The notes under the pieces were generated by a model. It had not been told where the DNA came from, searched no databases, and was given only the letters and a program-made list of their open reading frames with translations. The translations under genes and the position numbers were made by a program. A stretch of 64,000 bases of DNA from Oceanobacillus iheyensis HTE831 (GTDB taxonomy: Bacteria; Bacillota; Bacilli; Bacillales; Amphibacillaceae): positions 3,388,501-3,452,500 of the forward strand of contig NC_004193.1 of the NCBI RefSeq assembly GCF_000011245.1, read 5' to 3'. Of this stretch, positions 29,755-39,216 are shown piece after piece. How positions within the stretch are numbered: position 1 is the first letter of the stretch; each line of letters begins with the position of its first letter.

Positions 29755-31043
29755 ATTGCACCATTCTTAATTATACTTTCGATTACTGGGTCTATTTATC
29801 TATTTAAACCACAAATTGAACAATTTCTATATGAAGATTACTATGATGTCGTCGATCAAGGAGAAAAACTCCCCCATCTGCATTAGTAGATGAAGTAAAG
29901 GAAAATTATCCCGAAGCAGGTGTTACAAAATTTCGGCCGGGAGAAGATGCAACCCGTTCAGCTGAAGTGAAAATTACGCAGGACGGAGAGACTCACACGA
30001 TCTTCGTGGATCCTTATAACGCGGAGATAATCGGACAATTGAATGATCAACACCGGATTATCGACCGAGTGGAAGAATTCCATGGTGAATTAATGCTAGG
30101 CACCTATGGAGATTTAATTGTGGAGTTGGTAGCATGTTGGACACTTGCGCTTGTCTTAACCGGAATCTATCTATGGCGACCGAAAAAAATGCGCGTATTT
30201 GGGGTATTCTTGCCAAGACTAAAGGCACGCAAGCGTACGTTTATACGAGATCTTCATGCAGTACCAGGCGTATGGTTATCCATCGCTATCGTATTCCTCG
30301 TCTTTACTGGTTTACTATGGACAGGAAATTGGGGTACGAAATTCCAGAACCTAACAACGAATAGTGGCTTTGGTTACCCTCCTAGCATTTGGGTGGGCAG
30401 TGCGCCTAGTTCCGAAGTTCAAACCAAGGATATTGCAGATGTTCCATGGGCAGCAGAGACATTGGAAGTTCCAACCTCTAACCAAAATGGATATCTACCA
30501 GTAAGCGTTGACGAGGTCGTCAATATTGCAGATCAGCAAGAGATTTATCCGACCTATGAAGTAATATATCCACAAACAGATGATGGTGTATATACCATCT
30601 CGGTCTTCCCGCCGAAAGCTAGAGATGAAGCGACCATGCATATTGATCAATATACGGGTGCTATTTTAGCGGATTATCGCTATGATAACTATCAACCGCT
30701 TGGAAAACTGATGGCTTGGGGGATTACCGTTCATAAAGGATTAGAATACGGATTAATCAATCAAATCATTGGATTAATTGTATGCCTTGGTATTATCGGC
30801 TTGGTCATTGGCGGAACGGTCCTTTGGTGGAAACGTAAACCAGATGGTCATTTTGGAGCGCCGAGGTCGAACAGTATTGTAAAGATTCGCGGATTGTTGA
30901 TTATCCTTATTATTTTCTCTATCATCTTCCCAGTGTTTGGTTTATCGGTCCTTGTGATATTCTTCATCGATTGGCTCATTATCCGACGAATACCAAAGCT
31001 AAAACATGTCTTCCACGGACCACCTTCAAAAGGAGGCATGTAG
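29755..31043 (+). pseudogene. PepSY-associated transmembrane protein, N-terminally truncated and frameshifted
   Basis: Coding similarity starts at 29755 inside the first membrane helix (APFLIILSITGSIYLFKPQIEQ) directly after an in-frame stop, so about the first 25 residues and the start codon are missing. Near 29870-29880 the frame breaks at a run of five Cs: one frame ends LPHLH-stop, while the next frame continues PSALVDEVKENYPEAGV; one extra C would restore it. From 29967 a 358-residue frame is intact, with FHGELMLGTYGDLIVELVACWTLALVLTGIYLWRP, KRTFIRDLHAVPGVW and HKGLEYGLINQIIGL, all typical of PepSY-TM proteins linked to metal uptake or reduction. Confidence 0.8.
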
Positions 31044-31044
31044 C

Positions 31045-31512
31045 ATGATGATGAAAAATATCCGAATCGCTTCTTTATGGATCATCGTGTTAGTCGCATT
31101 AGTTAGGTGTTCATTAGACGAGGATGTTGCAGAGCAATATAAAAAAGAAACACCTCTAGAAATCGATATTCAAGTTCCAGAATATATTGAGGCGAAAGAA
31201 AATACAGAAGTAACGTTTGAACTTAGCCAGAATGGAGAATCTGTATCTACACTAGATGACCTTTCTGTAACGACTTGGATGGTAGATTCAGAAACCACCA
31301 AACAATTAGTTGCTGAAAATGTAGGAAATGGCGAGTATAGTGTAGAAACGAGCTTTGATCAGGATGGAATATACCATATGAAGGTAACAGCGAGCAAAAA
31401 CAACGCGACGATTATGCCGACAAAGCAGTTCATTGTTGGTAACTATGAAGAAGAGGTCAATGAACCGACGGAAGATGAACATGAAGGACATGATCACGAC
31501 AGTCATCATTAA
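31045..31512 (+). CDS. YtkA-like lipoprotein with His-rich tail
   Basis: A 155-residue exported protein. A signal segment (about 8-22) ends LVRC, a degenerate lipobox because position -1 is Arg. The body, from PLEIDIQVPEYIEAKENTEVTFELSQNG to GIYHMKVTASKN, is the beta-sandwich of YtkA/FixH-like proteins, and the C-terminus is acidic and His-rich (DEHEGHDHDSHH), suggesting metal binding. The start follows AAAGGAGG, and the gene abuts the decayed PepSY gene, the usual partner arrangement. Function inferred: extracytoplasmic copper or other metal handling. Confidence 0.72.
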   Translation: MMMKNIRIASLWIIVLVALVRCSLDEDVAEQYKKETPLEIDIQVPEYIEAKENTEVTFELSQNGESVSTLDDLSVTTWMVDSETTKQLVAENVGNGEYSVETSFDQDGIYHMKVTASKNNATIMPTKQFIVGNYEEEVNEPTEDEHEGHDHDSHH

Positions 31513-31562
31513 TCTACATTGTAACTTTTTATGATGTCTCAACCTTTTTTTACCATACAAAA

Positions 31563-31745
31563 GAGAGAAAGAGATTGGGACAAAAGTATTCAGGCAAAAG
31601 AAAATCTGAACAATCGGCCTATGAAAACCGCTTCAGAAATATACTCCGCTTTCAGTGGGAGGAAGACTTCGAAAGCATTGCATCGCACGCAGAAAATTGA
31701 TTTTTATTTTCAAGGAGTCTCCGTATATTTCTTACGCTTATTCTA
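31563..31745 (+). repeat. Degenerate copy of a Bacillaceae intergenic repeat
   Basis: The sequence from AGAGAAAGAGATTGGGACAAAAG through CCGCTTCAGAAATATACTCC to TTCTTACGCTTATTCTAG follows the layout of a widespread Bacillaceae repeat that I recall (GGGACAAAA ... CCGCTTC.GAAATA.ACTCCGCTTTCCGC). The short frame across it has no ribosome site. It fills most of the 291-bp convergent gap 31513-31803; nothing else was seen there. Confidence 0.4.
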
Positions 31746-31803
31746 GCATTCATACGTCTTTTGACGAAAACTTTTTATTCCACTATGCTCTTTCTCTTTA
31801 CTT

Positions 31804-33102
31804 TTATCTTTTTATTTCAGTTACTACAAGTTCTTTTACAGCTTGATATAATACTTCTACCCCTACGAGCAAGGAGGATTCATCTATATCAAATTTTTCA
31901 TTATGATGACCAGCAGCAAGTTCTGTACCAAAAACGCAGTAGGTTGCTAGTCCACCATTTTGCTGTACCTTCTCCATAAAATACGTAGCGTCTTCAGAAC
32001 CTGCACTCTCATTACTTTCAAGTATCGATTTTTCGATAACAGCGTGGGAATCAGCACATTTTTGTACGATTTCAGCCAACTCTACAGAACACTTGCAATC
32101 TAGTGCTTCACCAACAACATCTATACCGTAATTGATTTGATGCATGTTTGCTGCTCCTTCTACTATCGAAAACACGTGATCTTTGATATAGTCATTGATT
32201 TCTGAGGTTTCACCCCGTGTTTCAACTAGTAGATTCGCATGACTAGCGATAATATTTCTTCCAGATCCACCGTGAATTTCTCCAACGTTTACTCTCGAAG
32301 AGCCCTTGGAATGGCGCGGAATAGCGTGTATATTCAATATGGCTGATGCTGCTGCTAAAAGTGCATTCTTTCCTTCTTCGGGCTTACCGCCAGCGTGAGA
32401 TGCGATACCATCAAACTGTATATCCAGCTTGGAAGTAGCTAAAAAACCATTATTCGCCGCAACAAAATGATGATGCGGGACACCTGTTCCGATGTGAGTG
32501 GCAATGAAATAATCTACATCATCAACCACTCCTGCACTTGTCATTGACTTCGCCCCTCTAGTCCCTTCTTCTGCTGGTTGGAAAATCAACTTTATCTTAC
32601 CTTGTAGCTTTTCTTTGTTTTCAGCGATCAGTGTGGCAAGCCCTAATCCCATCGCAGTATGTGAATCATGTCCACAAGCGTGCATTGTATTGGGAACCTT
32701 TGAACGATACCCTTCTTTATTGGGAATATGATTGGCTTCTTCTGATTCATGGATCGGCAAAGCATCCATATCAAACCGAAGTGCTATTGTTGGCCCTGGT
32801 CTGTTCGTATCGATGGAAGCAACCACGCCAGTATATCCTTCAGAAAAATGATCCATATAAGCTTCCTGTGCACCATTATCAAGTGCCCACTCGATGTGTG
32901 CTTTCGTTTCTTCGTCATTCGGCTTTCCCATGCACTCGGCTTCTGACATTACCTCTTTACCTAATTGCAGCGAAAAACCAAGATGATGAAGCGTATCAGC
33001 CACAATAGATGCTGTTCTCATTTCTAAAAAACCTTTTTCTGGATATTGGTGAAAATCCCTTCTCCACGTAATTAATTGCTCACGTAACTCTTTCACTGTC
33101 AT
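31804..33102 (-). CDS. M20 amidohydrolase, AbgA-like
   Basis: A 432-residue metallopeptidase-fold amidohydrolase. The metal site is evident in MHACGHDSHTAMGLGL (two ligands near 142-145), the catalytic Glu pair in FQPAEEGTRGAK, and a further His near the C-terminus in AAGHHNEKFD. In Escherichia coli AbgA pairs with AbgB to split p-aminobenzoyl-glutamate. It is the last gene of the operon, 26 bp after the AbgT transporter. Ribosome site TTGGAGGAC. Confidence 0.88.
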   Translation of the reverse strand: MTVKELREQLITWRRDFHQYPEKGFLEMRTASIVADTLHHLGFSLQLGKEVMSEAECMGKPNDEETKAHIEWALDNGAQEAYMDHFSEGYTGVVASIDTNRPGPTIALRFDMDALPIHESEEANHIPNKEGYRSKVPNTMHACGHDSHTAMGLGLATLIAENKEKLQGKIKLIFQPAEEGTRGAKSMTSAGVVDDVDYFIATHIGTGVPHHHFVAANNGFLATSKLDIQFDGIASHAGGKPEEGKNALLAAASAILNIHAIPRHSKGSSRVNVGEIHGGSGRNIIASHANLLVETRGETSEINDYIKDHVFSIVEGAANMHQINYGIDVVGEALDCKCSVELAEIVQKCADSHAVIEKSILESNESAGSEDATYFMEKVQQNGGLATYCVFGTELAAGHHNEKFDIDESSLLVGVEVLYQAVKELVVTEIKR

Positions 33103-33128
33103 GAAACGTCCTCCAAGTTTTCGTTAAT

Positions 33129-34640
33129 TTATAGATGTGGGTAGATTCCTGGTCCAAAAGGAATTCCTACATAATAAAATATCATAATAAGTATAATCCA
33201 CGTAATTAAGAACGATATCGTATATGGAAGCATTAATGATATATACGTACCGATACTTGCTTTCTTATCATAACGCTGCATAAATGCAAGAATAATTACC
33301 ATATAAGGAAACAGCGGGGTAACGATATTAGACGATGAATCTGCAATCCGATACGCGACCTGAGTAAATGCTGGATGATATCCTAGCTGCATAAACATCG
33401 GAATAAATATAGGTGCCTCGATTGCCCATTTTGCTGAACCGGAAGTGATAAGGAAATTCAAAAAGGCTGTAAAAATAATATATCCGATGATGAGACCCAT
33501 ACCTGTAAAATTGATGCTAGTAAGGAAGTCTGCTCCATTCACCGCTAACCAAGTACCTAAGTTGCTCCAGTTAAAGTAGGCAATAAATTGAGCGATTGCA
33601 AATACAAGTACAATATAACTTGCCATATCCTTGATGGATTCACTCATATACGTGGTAATATCTTTACCTGATTTAATTTTTCCAACCGTTAAACCGAACG
33701 TTACACCAATAATGATAAAGAAGAATAACACGAGTGGGATAATTCCACTTAAAAATGGCGAAGAAGGTAGAATTCCACCGTCATCATTCGTTAACGGGCT
33801 ATTCGGAACAAGAACCGTAACAGCAACAAGAGCAATATATGAAAGCCCTGCTATCATTGCATAAATTAAACCTTTTTTAGCATTAGGTAGTTCTTCCGTA
33901 TTTTCCTCTTCTACTATATCTCCCTCATACTTCCCTAATCTCGGCTCTATAAATTTACTCGTTACTAATCCACCGACAATCGTCAATACAAATACAGATA
34001 CAACATTAAAGTACCAGTTATCTAGAGGTGTTACGATCATAGACTCATCGATAATTTGTGCCGCTTCTGTTGATATTCCAGCGAGTAGGGCATCCGTTCC
34101 AGCAATAAATAGATTTGCTGTAAATCCTGCCCCTGCTCCGGCAAAACCTGCTGTAAGACCCGCAAGCGGATGTCTGCCAACTTTATAGAATACGAGAGCT
34201 GCTAACGGCGGGATCAATACAACAGCCGCATCGGAAGCTAAATTTCCTAAAATACCTACGAATACAACTGTATACGTTAATAAAAATGGTGGTGACTTTA
34301 GAATTGTTTTGCGAATAGCATAATCTAGTAATCCAACTCTCTCCGTCAAGCCAATACCTAGCATCATTACAAGCACAAGACCTAAAGGTGCAAAGCCTGT
34401 AAAGTTATCTAGCATGGACGTTAATATAAACTCTAATCCTTCACCAGAGATTAAGCTTCTTATTGGTAGTGTTTCTCCTGTTCCCGGATGATCTACGGAT
34501 GCGTTAAACAAATTAAAAATCCAGGAAACGATAATCATTAATACGGCTAAACCAAGAAATAGCATGAATGGATCAGGTAATTTATTCCCTACTTTTTCTA
34601 CAACATCAAGAAATCTCTGAAATACTCCTTTTTTCTTCAT
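33129..34640 (-). CDS. abgT: AbgT-family transporter
   Basis: A 503-residue membrane protein of the AbgT/MtrF family. Recognisable segments: VEKVGNKLPDPFMLFLGLAV at the N-terminus, GIGLTERVGLLDYAIRK, NLASDAAVVLIPPLAALVF, the FTANLFIAGTDALLAGIS hairpin, and SGSAKWAIEAPIFIPMFM with YRIADSSSNIVTPLFPY in the second half. Family members take up p-aminobenzoyl-glutamate or export sulfonamides; flanking amidases favour uptake here. The start follows AAGGAGAG. Confidence 0.94.
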   Translation of the reverse strand: MKKKGVFQRFLDVVEKVGNKLPDPFMLFLGLAVLMIIVSWIFNLFNASVDHPGTGETLPIRSLISGEGLEFILTSMLDNFTGFAPLGLVLVMMLGIGLTERVGLLDYAIRKTILKSPPFLLTYTVVFVGILGNLASDAAVVLIPPLAALVFYKVGRHPLAGLTAGFAGAGAGFTANLFIAGTDALLAGISTEAAQIIDESMIVTPLDNWYFNVVSVFVLTIVGGLVTSKFIEPRLGKYEGDIVEEENTEELPNAKKGLIYAMIAGLSYIALVAVTVLVPNSPLTNDDGGILPSSPFLSGIIPLVLFFFIIIGVTFGLTVGKIKSGKDITTYMSESIKDMASYIVLVFAIAQFIAYFNWSNLGTWLAVNGADFLTSINFTGMGLIIGYIIFTAFLNFLITSGSAKWAIEAPIFIPMFMQLGYHPAFTQVAYRIADSSSNIVTPLFPYMVIILAFMQRYDKKASIGTYISLMLPYTISFLITWIILIMIFYYVGIPFGPGIYPHL

Positions 34641-34653
34641 TTCATCACTCTCC

Positions 34654-36093
34654 TTAAATTGCTTTTCCGCTTAGTGTAGATGGTTTTACATCCGTTGGAA
34701 TCGGACAGGTATATGGATTTTTTTCCTTAAATGCGGTAAATTCTTTTTGTACCTTTTGAAATCTTTCCTCATGAATCAACATATCTAAACCAGTCAACGC
34801 CATCGTACTGGCTGCACGTAGCATCCCTTTGTTGGCGATACTGCTTAGCCCTTGAGTTGTCATTTGCCAAGTGTGCAGAGGTGTACCCAATACGGATGTA
34901 GCTGTTGTTAATTGTGCAGTGGGGACAACCCAGCTGACATCGGCAACATCCGTAGAACCATGCAACAACTCTTCTGTTGCGTGGTAATCTGACACACTAT
35001 CGGATACGTATTTACCTTCCAACTCACTTCCGTCCCCTTCATAACCAAAGCCCTTCATTAAGTCCACCGTAAAATCTCTTTCTTCATCCGTTAACGTATC
35101 TGAAATTGCTTTAGCAAAAACTTCTTCTTCTTCCGTAAGCGGTTCTATCTTTATATCGCGCAAGTAATTATGCATGATTTCCTCTAGATTTCGATTGGGA
35201 ATATAGTTCGAACAAGCCTTATCAAATTCAACCGTGAGCTTTGTATCCGTCATTAGTGCAGCACCCTGAGCAATTCTGTGTACGCGCTGGTAAATATTTT
35301 CTGCTTGTTCTACTTTTGCAGCCCGAACAAGATACAATACTTCTGCATGAGACTGTACGACGTTTGGTGAAATCCCGCCTGTATTTGTTACTGCATAGTG
35401 AATACGCGCATCATCTACTACGTGCTCCCGTAAATAATTCACACCTACATTCATCAGCTCGACTGCATCTAATGCACTTCTCCCTAAATGAGGAGAATTA
35501 GCCGCATGTGCTGCGGTACCTTTAAACTTAAATAACACTTGATAGTTTGCCAGTGTCGGGCGATTCATGATGGAATTCGATGGAGACGGGTGCCAAGTCA
35601 GAGCAATATCCACCTCATCAAACACACCTTCTCGCACCATAAACGTTTTACCAGAACCGCCTTCCTCTCCGGGACAACCAAAGAATGTAACTGTACCAGG
35701 TAATTGATGTTCTTCTAAATAACACTTCACTGCACAGGCAGCAGCAAAAGAGCCTGTACCTAATAAGTTATGACCGCATCCATGACCAACATCATTCTCT
35801 AAAGGTTGGTACTGCGTCTCTCCCGCCTGTTGGCTTAATCCAGATAGCGCATCAAATTCTCCTAAGAATCCAATTACCGGTTTTCCAGATCCGTAAGTAG
35901 CGACAAATGCAGTATCAATACCCGCGACATTTCTAGTGACGGTAAATCCTTGCTTTTCACATTCATTAGCTAAATAAGAAGACGATTCATATTCTTCAAA
36001 TCGAGTTTCCGGGTGATTAAAGACATATTCTGAGACCTTTGTAAAATACGCTTGATGTTTTCTTAAATAATCTTCAACAAACTCCTTCATCAT
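34654..36093 (-). CDS. M20 amidohydrolase, AbgB-like
   Basis: A 479-residue M20-type amidohydrolase with the AbgB features GFLGEFDALSGLSQ, GHGCGHNLLGTGSFAAA (metal ligands), FFGCPGEEGGSGKTFM and YHATEELLHGSTDVADVSW. E. coli AbgB is the catalytic partner of AbgA for p-aminobenzoyl-glutamate cleavage. ATGATG at 36093/36090 gives two possible starts after GGAGGGG; the second has better spacing. It lies between the third hydrolase and abgT with gaps of 11 and 13 bp. Confidence 0.9.
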   Translation of the reverse strand: MMKEFVEDYLRKHQAYFTKVSEYVFNHPETRFEEYESSSYLANECEKQGFTVTRNVAGIDTAFVATYGSGKPVIGFLGEFDALSGLSQQAGETQYQPLENDVGHGCGHNLLGTGSFAAACAVKCYLEEHQLPGTVTFFGCPGEEGGSGKTFMVREGVFDEVDIALTWHPSPSNSIMNRPTLANYQVLFKFKGTAAHAANSPHLGRSALDAVELMNVGVNYLREHVVDDARIHYAVTNTGGISPNVVQSHAEVLYLVRAAKVEQAENIYQRVHRIAQGAALMTDTKLTVEFDKACSNYIPNRNLEEIMHNYLRDIKIEPLTEEEEVFAKAISDTLTDEERDFTVDLMKGFGYEGDGSELEGKYVSDSVSDYHATEELLHGSTDVADVSWVVPTAQLTTATSVLGTPLHTWQMTTQGLSSIANKGMLRAASTMALTGLDMLIHEERFQKVQKEFTAFKEKNPYTCPIPTDVKPSTLSGKAI

Positions 36094-36104
36094 ACCCCTC
36101 CAAT

Positions 36105-37337
36105 TTATGCTTCTTGTTCTAAATATCTTGCGATGAGGCTTGTTCCTTTGTATAAATCCGCTGTTTTCGTATATTCCTCTGGATGATGGCTAATGCCGTG
36201 TTTCGAAGGAATAAAAATAAGACCGCATGGCCATTTACTTGCCATATTCATCACATCGTGGCCGGCACCACTATCCATACATATCGTCCTAAGGCCCATC
36301 GATTCACTTAACTTATACAATTTACCCTGCATTAGCTTATCCAGGTTAACCGATGCATCATCAACGATTTTATTGACTGTGACTTCTATCTTTTTATCTT
36401 CCGTAATCTTCCCGCAATATTTATTTATCAATTCTGACATTTCATTTTTTAACTGGTCGTTTGTACTACGTATATCTATGCCTAGTTCAATTTCTCCAGG
36501 AATCATATTCATCGCATTTGGTAATACACGAGCAACACTGACAGTGGCTACAAGTGTTCCGCTTTTTCTTTCATTGATCTTTATCGCTTCATTCTCTACA
36601 TAATTAATTAACGGGGCGATGGCAACAAGCGCATCTTTTCTATAGTTCATCGGAGTTGTTCCTGTGTGATTGGCCATCCCTGTTGCCTTTACCTGAAGTC
36701 GAACTGGTCGAGCTATTCCATTGACAATACCGATATCTAATCCTTGATCTTCAAGGACTTTACCTTGTTCAATATGAAGCTCCAAGAATTGCTCTAACTC
36801 ATCTGCAGGTAGTTCCGCGCTATCCATTGTCTCCCAATCTACTCCAAACTGCTCGACCGCTTCTTTAATGGTAATCCCTTCACTATCTTTGATGTTAGCA
36901 ATCTTTTCTTTTTCTAATTCTCCTGATATCGCCTTGCTCCCTATCGTGGATACGCCAAATCTCGCAGACTCCTCGGATGCAAAACAAATAATCGCAATAT
37001 TTTTCTTTGGGATGAATTGTTTTTCTTTTAATAACTTTATGGCACCGAATGCAGTAAGTACTCCTGCAACTCCGTCAAAGCCGCCTCCGTTATAGACGGT
37101 ATCTAAATGTGACCCAAGGCCAATAGTCGGAGCATGTTCGTCTACAACCCATTTTGCCCATTGATTACCAGCTTGATCTTGATATGTAGACAAACCAAGT
37201 TCTTTCGCTATAGTTATAAATCGTTGATGCGCAACCTTTTCTTCGTCGGTATAGCCTAGACGCGAAAAACCTTCAGGCTTATTCATCGAATCGGTTACAT
37301 TCAATTCACATAATTTTTTGTCTAGCCAATCTTCCAA
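36105..37337 (-). CDS. M20 Zn hydrolase, allantoate amidohydrolase / N-carbamoyl-amino-acid hydrolase family
   Basis: A 410-residue hydrolase. Metal ligands appear in LGSHLDTVYNGGGFDG, EESARFG and HIEQG, and the dimer/substrate loop in HTGTTPMNYRKDAL; SKHGISHHPEEYT holds the last His. This group (AllC, HyuC, beta-ureidopropionase) cleaves C-N bonds of ureido or amide acids. I choose TTG 37337 because GGGGGGAG lies 4 bases upstream and family proteins start at this point; the frame is open to 37373. It immediately follows the regulator gene. Confidence 0.87.
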   Translation of the reverse strand: MEDWLDKKLCELNVTDSMNKPEGFSRLGYTDEEKVAHQRFITIAKELGLSTYQDQAGNQWAKWVVDEHAPTIGLGSHLDTVYNGGGFDGVAGVLTAFGAIKLLKEKQFIPKKNIAIICFASEESARFGVSTIGSKAISGELEKEKIANIKDSEGITIKEAVEQFGVDWETMDSAELPADELEQFLELHIEQGKVLEDQGLDIGIVNGIARPVRLQVKATGMANHTGTTPMNYRKDALVAIAPLINYVENEAIKINERKSGTLVATVSVARVLPNAMNMIPGEIELGIDIRSTNDQLKNEMSELINKYCGKITEDKKIEVTVNKIVDDASVNLDKLMQGKLYKLSESMGLRTICMDSGAGHDVMNMASKWPCGLIFIPSKHGISHHPEEYTKTADLYKGTSLIARYLEQEA

Positions 37338-37376
37338 AAGACTCCCCCCACATCTCGCTGTAATAATTAGCAATCG

Positions 37377-38705
37377 TTATTCTTGTGAAGCATTTACCAA
37401 TGCATGCTCAACAAAACAATACACATTCTTCGGTCTACCTCTTTGATTGGATTGAACTTTTCCACATTTACGAACAACATTTGCCTGTTCTAATTCCGCT
37501 AAAATCCTCCTGCCATTTCGCTCTGTACTTTGCAGCCATCTCGAAATATCTTCTGCCGTAAACTTTTGCAAATTATATTTATGCGCATATACATAAATGC
37601 GCATGACATCTCTTGGACTAGCTACTTCTTTATCAAACTTATCTGCTAATCGTTGTTTAAGTTCGTCCATATTGAATACATCTTCTCGAGCGCTTGTCAG
37701 TCTTTCTGTAATTTCATATCGCCCTTCCACCACTGTAATAGGTGATTGTTCATTTATTTTTGCTTGATTTAAGCCATACCTCACATTATGCTCTGCATGT
37801 AGTACATTTTCGCCAAAACCAATCGTGATACCAATGGAGATCTGGTCTCTCACCTGATACTCATCGATAAGTTGATACAATGCACGTTCTACTTCCTTAT
37901 CCAGTTCGCCCTTCGTTGTAAAAATGAAGTATAATCCGTCTCCTTCTTCTACAAAAGAACCACTAATATTCTCGGTAAGCTCTAATAATGATTTCTTGAG
38001 ATTTAATTCGTGATGCTTCCATTTAAAGAATTGATATTGGTCACCTGTATTTGCAGTATTCAAAACTTTACAGCCAATAATCGCCATCTGACGATTTTCA
38101 AATAGGTGTGCTTGCGCTCTTTCTCCAAGTAATTCAATTGTTAACTTGATCGCTAGATATGAAGGGGTCAATCGATAAACTGGATACCCTTCCTTCTTTA
38201 ACTTGTCGTAAGCATACCGAACAGCAGTAATTGCTATTTCTACTTTATTTTCTTCAAGGAGCTTTCGGTGAAAATTTACTAGATTGTCGAGCTGATGATG
38301 TGATTGAAAAGGCATGCTGTAATACTGAATAGGTTGAAGGTTGTAAAAGGATAATACTTTCTCTAACTCTGTTTCTTTAAAGTTATCAATACTTATTTTT
38401 CTATATATTTTACCTCTATCAAGCTGTGCTTCTAGAAGCGTCCCAAAAAAGCTAGAGCCATGTAATAAGGGATAACTTCCTTCTTTGTGATCAATTAGCT
38501 TGTTTTCGATAGCAAAAGAATAATTCATTACCCCAGAAAACAGCCATTGATCGACTAACAATCGATTACTTTCAATAATTTCCTTAACTTCACTCACGTC
38601 ACCATACATAAACGGAAGAAAAGTCATATCGGGAAATTCCTGGGAAACTTTCAAGATTTTTTTGACCGATTCTGAAGGTCCAATTACTCCTATTTTAATT
38701 TGGAT
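37377..38705 (-). CDS. Operon regulator with degenerate GGDEF-like centre and C-terminal winged helix
   Basis: About 442 residues from a proposed ATC start. The frame upstream of TTG 38654 is open and reads IKIGVIGPSESVKKIL, a typical first beta strand and phosphate-type loop; GGGGGTGA lies at the correct distance from ATC 38705 (ATT 38699 is the alternative), while TTG 38654 has no ribosome site. Residues 1-170 look like a ligand domain, about 200-320 resembles a cyclase/GGDEF fold without its signature (SIGITIGFGENVLHAEHNVRYGL), and 340-425 is a helix-turn-helix (FTAEDISRWLQSTERNGRRILAELEQ). Probable sensor of the amide substrate. Confidence 0.68.
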   Translation of the reverse strand: MQIKIGVIGPSESVKKILKVSQEFPDMTFLPFMYGDVSEVKEIIESNRLLVDQWLFSGVMNYSFAIENKLIDHKEGSYPLLHGSSFFGTLLEAQLDRGKIYRKISIDNFKETELEKVLSFYNLQPIQYYSMPFQSHHQLDNLVNFHRKLLEENKVEIAITAVRYAYDKLKKEGYPVYRLTPSYLAIKLTIELLGERAQAHLFENRQMAIIGCKVLNTANTGDQYQFFKWKHHELNLKKSLLELTENISGSFVEEGDGLYFIFTTKGELDKEVERALYQLIDEYQVRDQISIGITIGFGENVLHAEHNVRYGLNQAKINEQSPITVVEGRYEITERLTSAREDVFNMDELKQRLADKFDKEVASPRDVMRIYVYAHKYNLQKFTAEDISRWLQSTERNGRRILAELEQANVVRKCGKVQSNQRGRPKNVYCFVEHALVNASQE

Positions 38706-38775
38706 GGTCTCACCCCCAATATTTTGAAAAAATTAAAAAGAAAATATATAAGGAAAATTTCCTTTATTTTTTCAA

Positions 38776-38804
38776 ATATTACTAAAACATTATTTATTTG
38801 TCAA
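38776..38804 (-). promoter_or_regulatory. Sigma-A promoter of the abg-type operon, with adjacent palindrome
   Basis: Minus strand: TTGACA (38804-38799), 17-bp spacer, TAATAT (38781-38776). Just downstream, AAGGAAAATTTCCTT (38750-38764) is a near-perfect palindrome suited to a repressor. The remaining gap up to 39148 holds no gene that I can support. Confidence 0.75.
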
Positions 38805-39148
38805 TCTATTCTAATATTCTAATATTTTACAAATCACTATTCGAGTAAGATAAATTAACACCCTAAATACACAGGAACCTTACTGCTTCACAAGTTGCAT
38901 CACATCACCTTTTATGGAATTATTCCTATATTTCGGAAAATCCTGCAGCACGACGAAGGCGGTGATACGCCAAAACGTCCCCACAAACAGTAGGTCCTTT
39001 CACCCAGCCAATGATTCATTTGTAATATATTTCAATAAAATTAGGTCCATTATCCCCTACAAACGAGTGTAGGTATTTGGTACGTTATATAAAGTAAAGC
39101 TAAAAAATTCCATAATAATGGCCAGCTAATATGACTAGCTTGAGTAAA

Positions 39149-39176
39149 TTTGCGAGTCGGTTCATTATGGTAAAAT
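39149..39176 (+). promoter_or_regulatory. Probable promoter of the LXG toxin operon
   Basis: TTTGCG (39149-39154), 16-bp spacer ending TGG, TAAAAT (39171-39176): an extended -10 promoter (TGnTAAAAT) 40 bp before the first gene. The -35 is weak. Confidence 0.42.
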
Positions 39177-39216
39177 ATGCACGTAATGGTAAAAAAATAA
39201 ACGAGGTGTTGTAGCA

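Noticed and set aside
31531..31746. 71-residue open frame
   Set aside because: It lies in a degenerate intergenic repeat and has no ribosome site.
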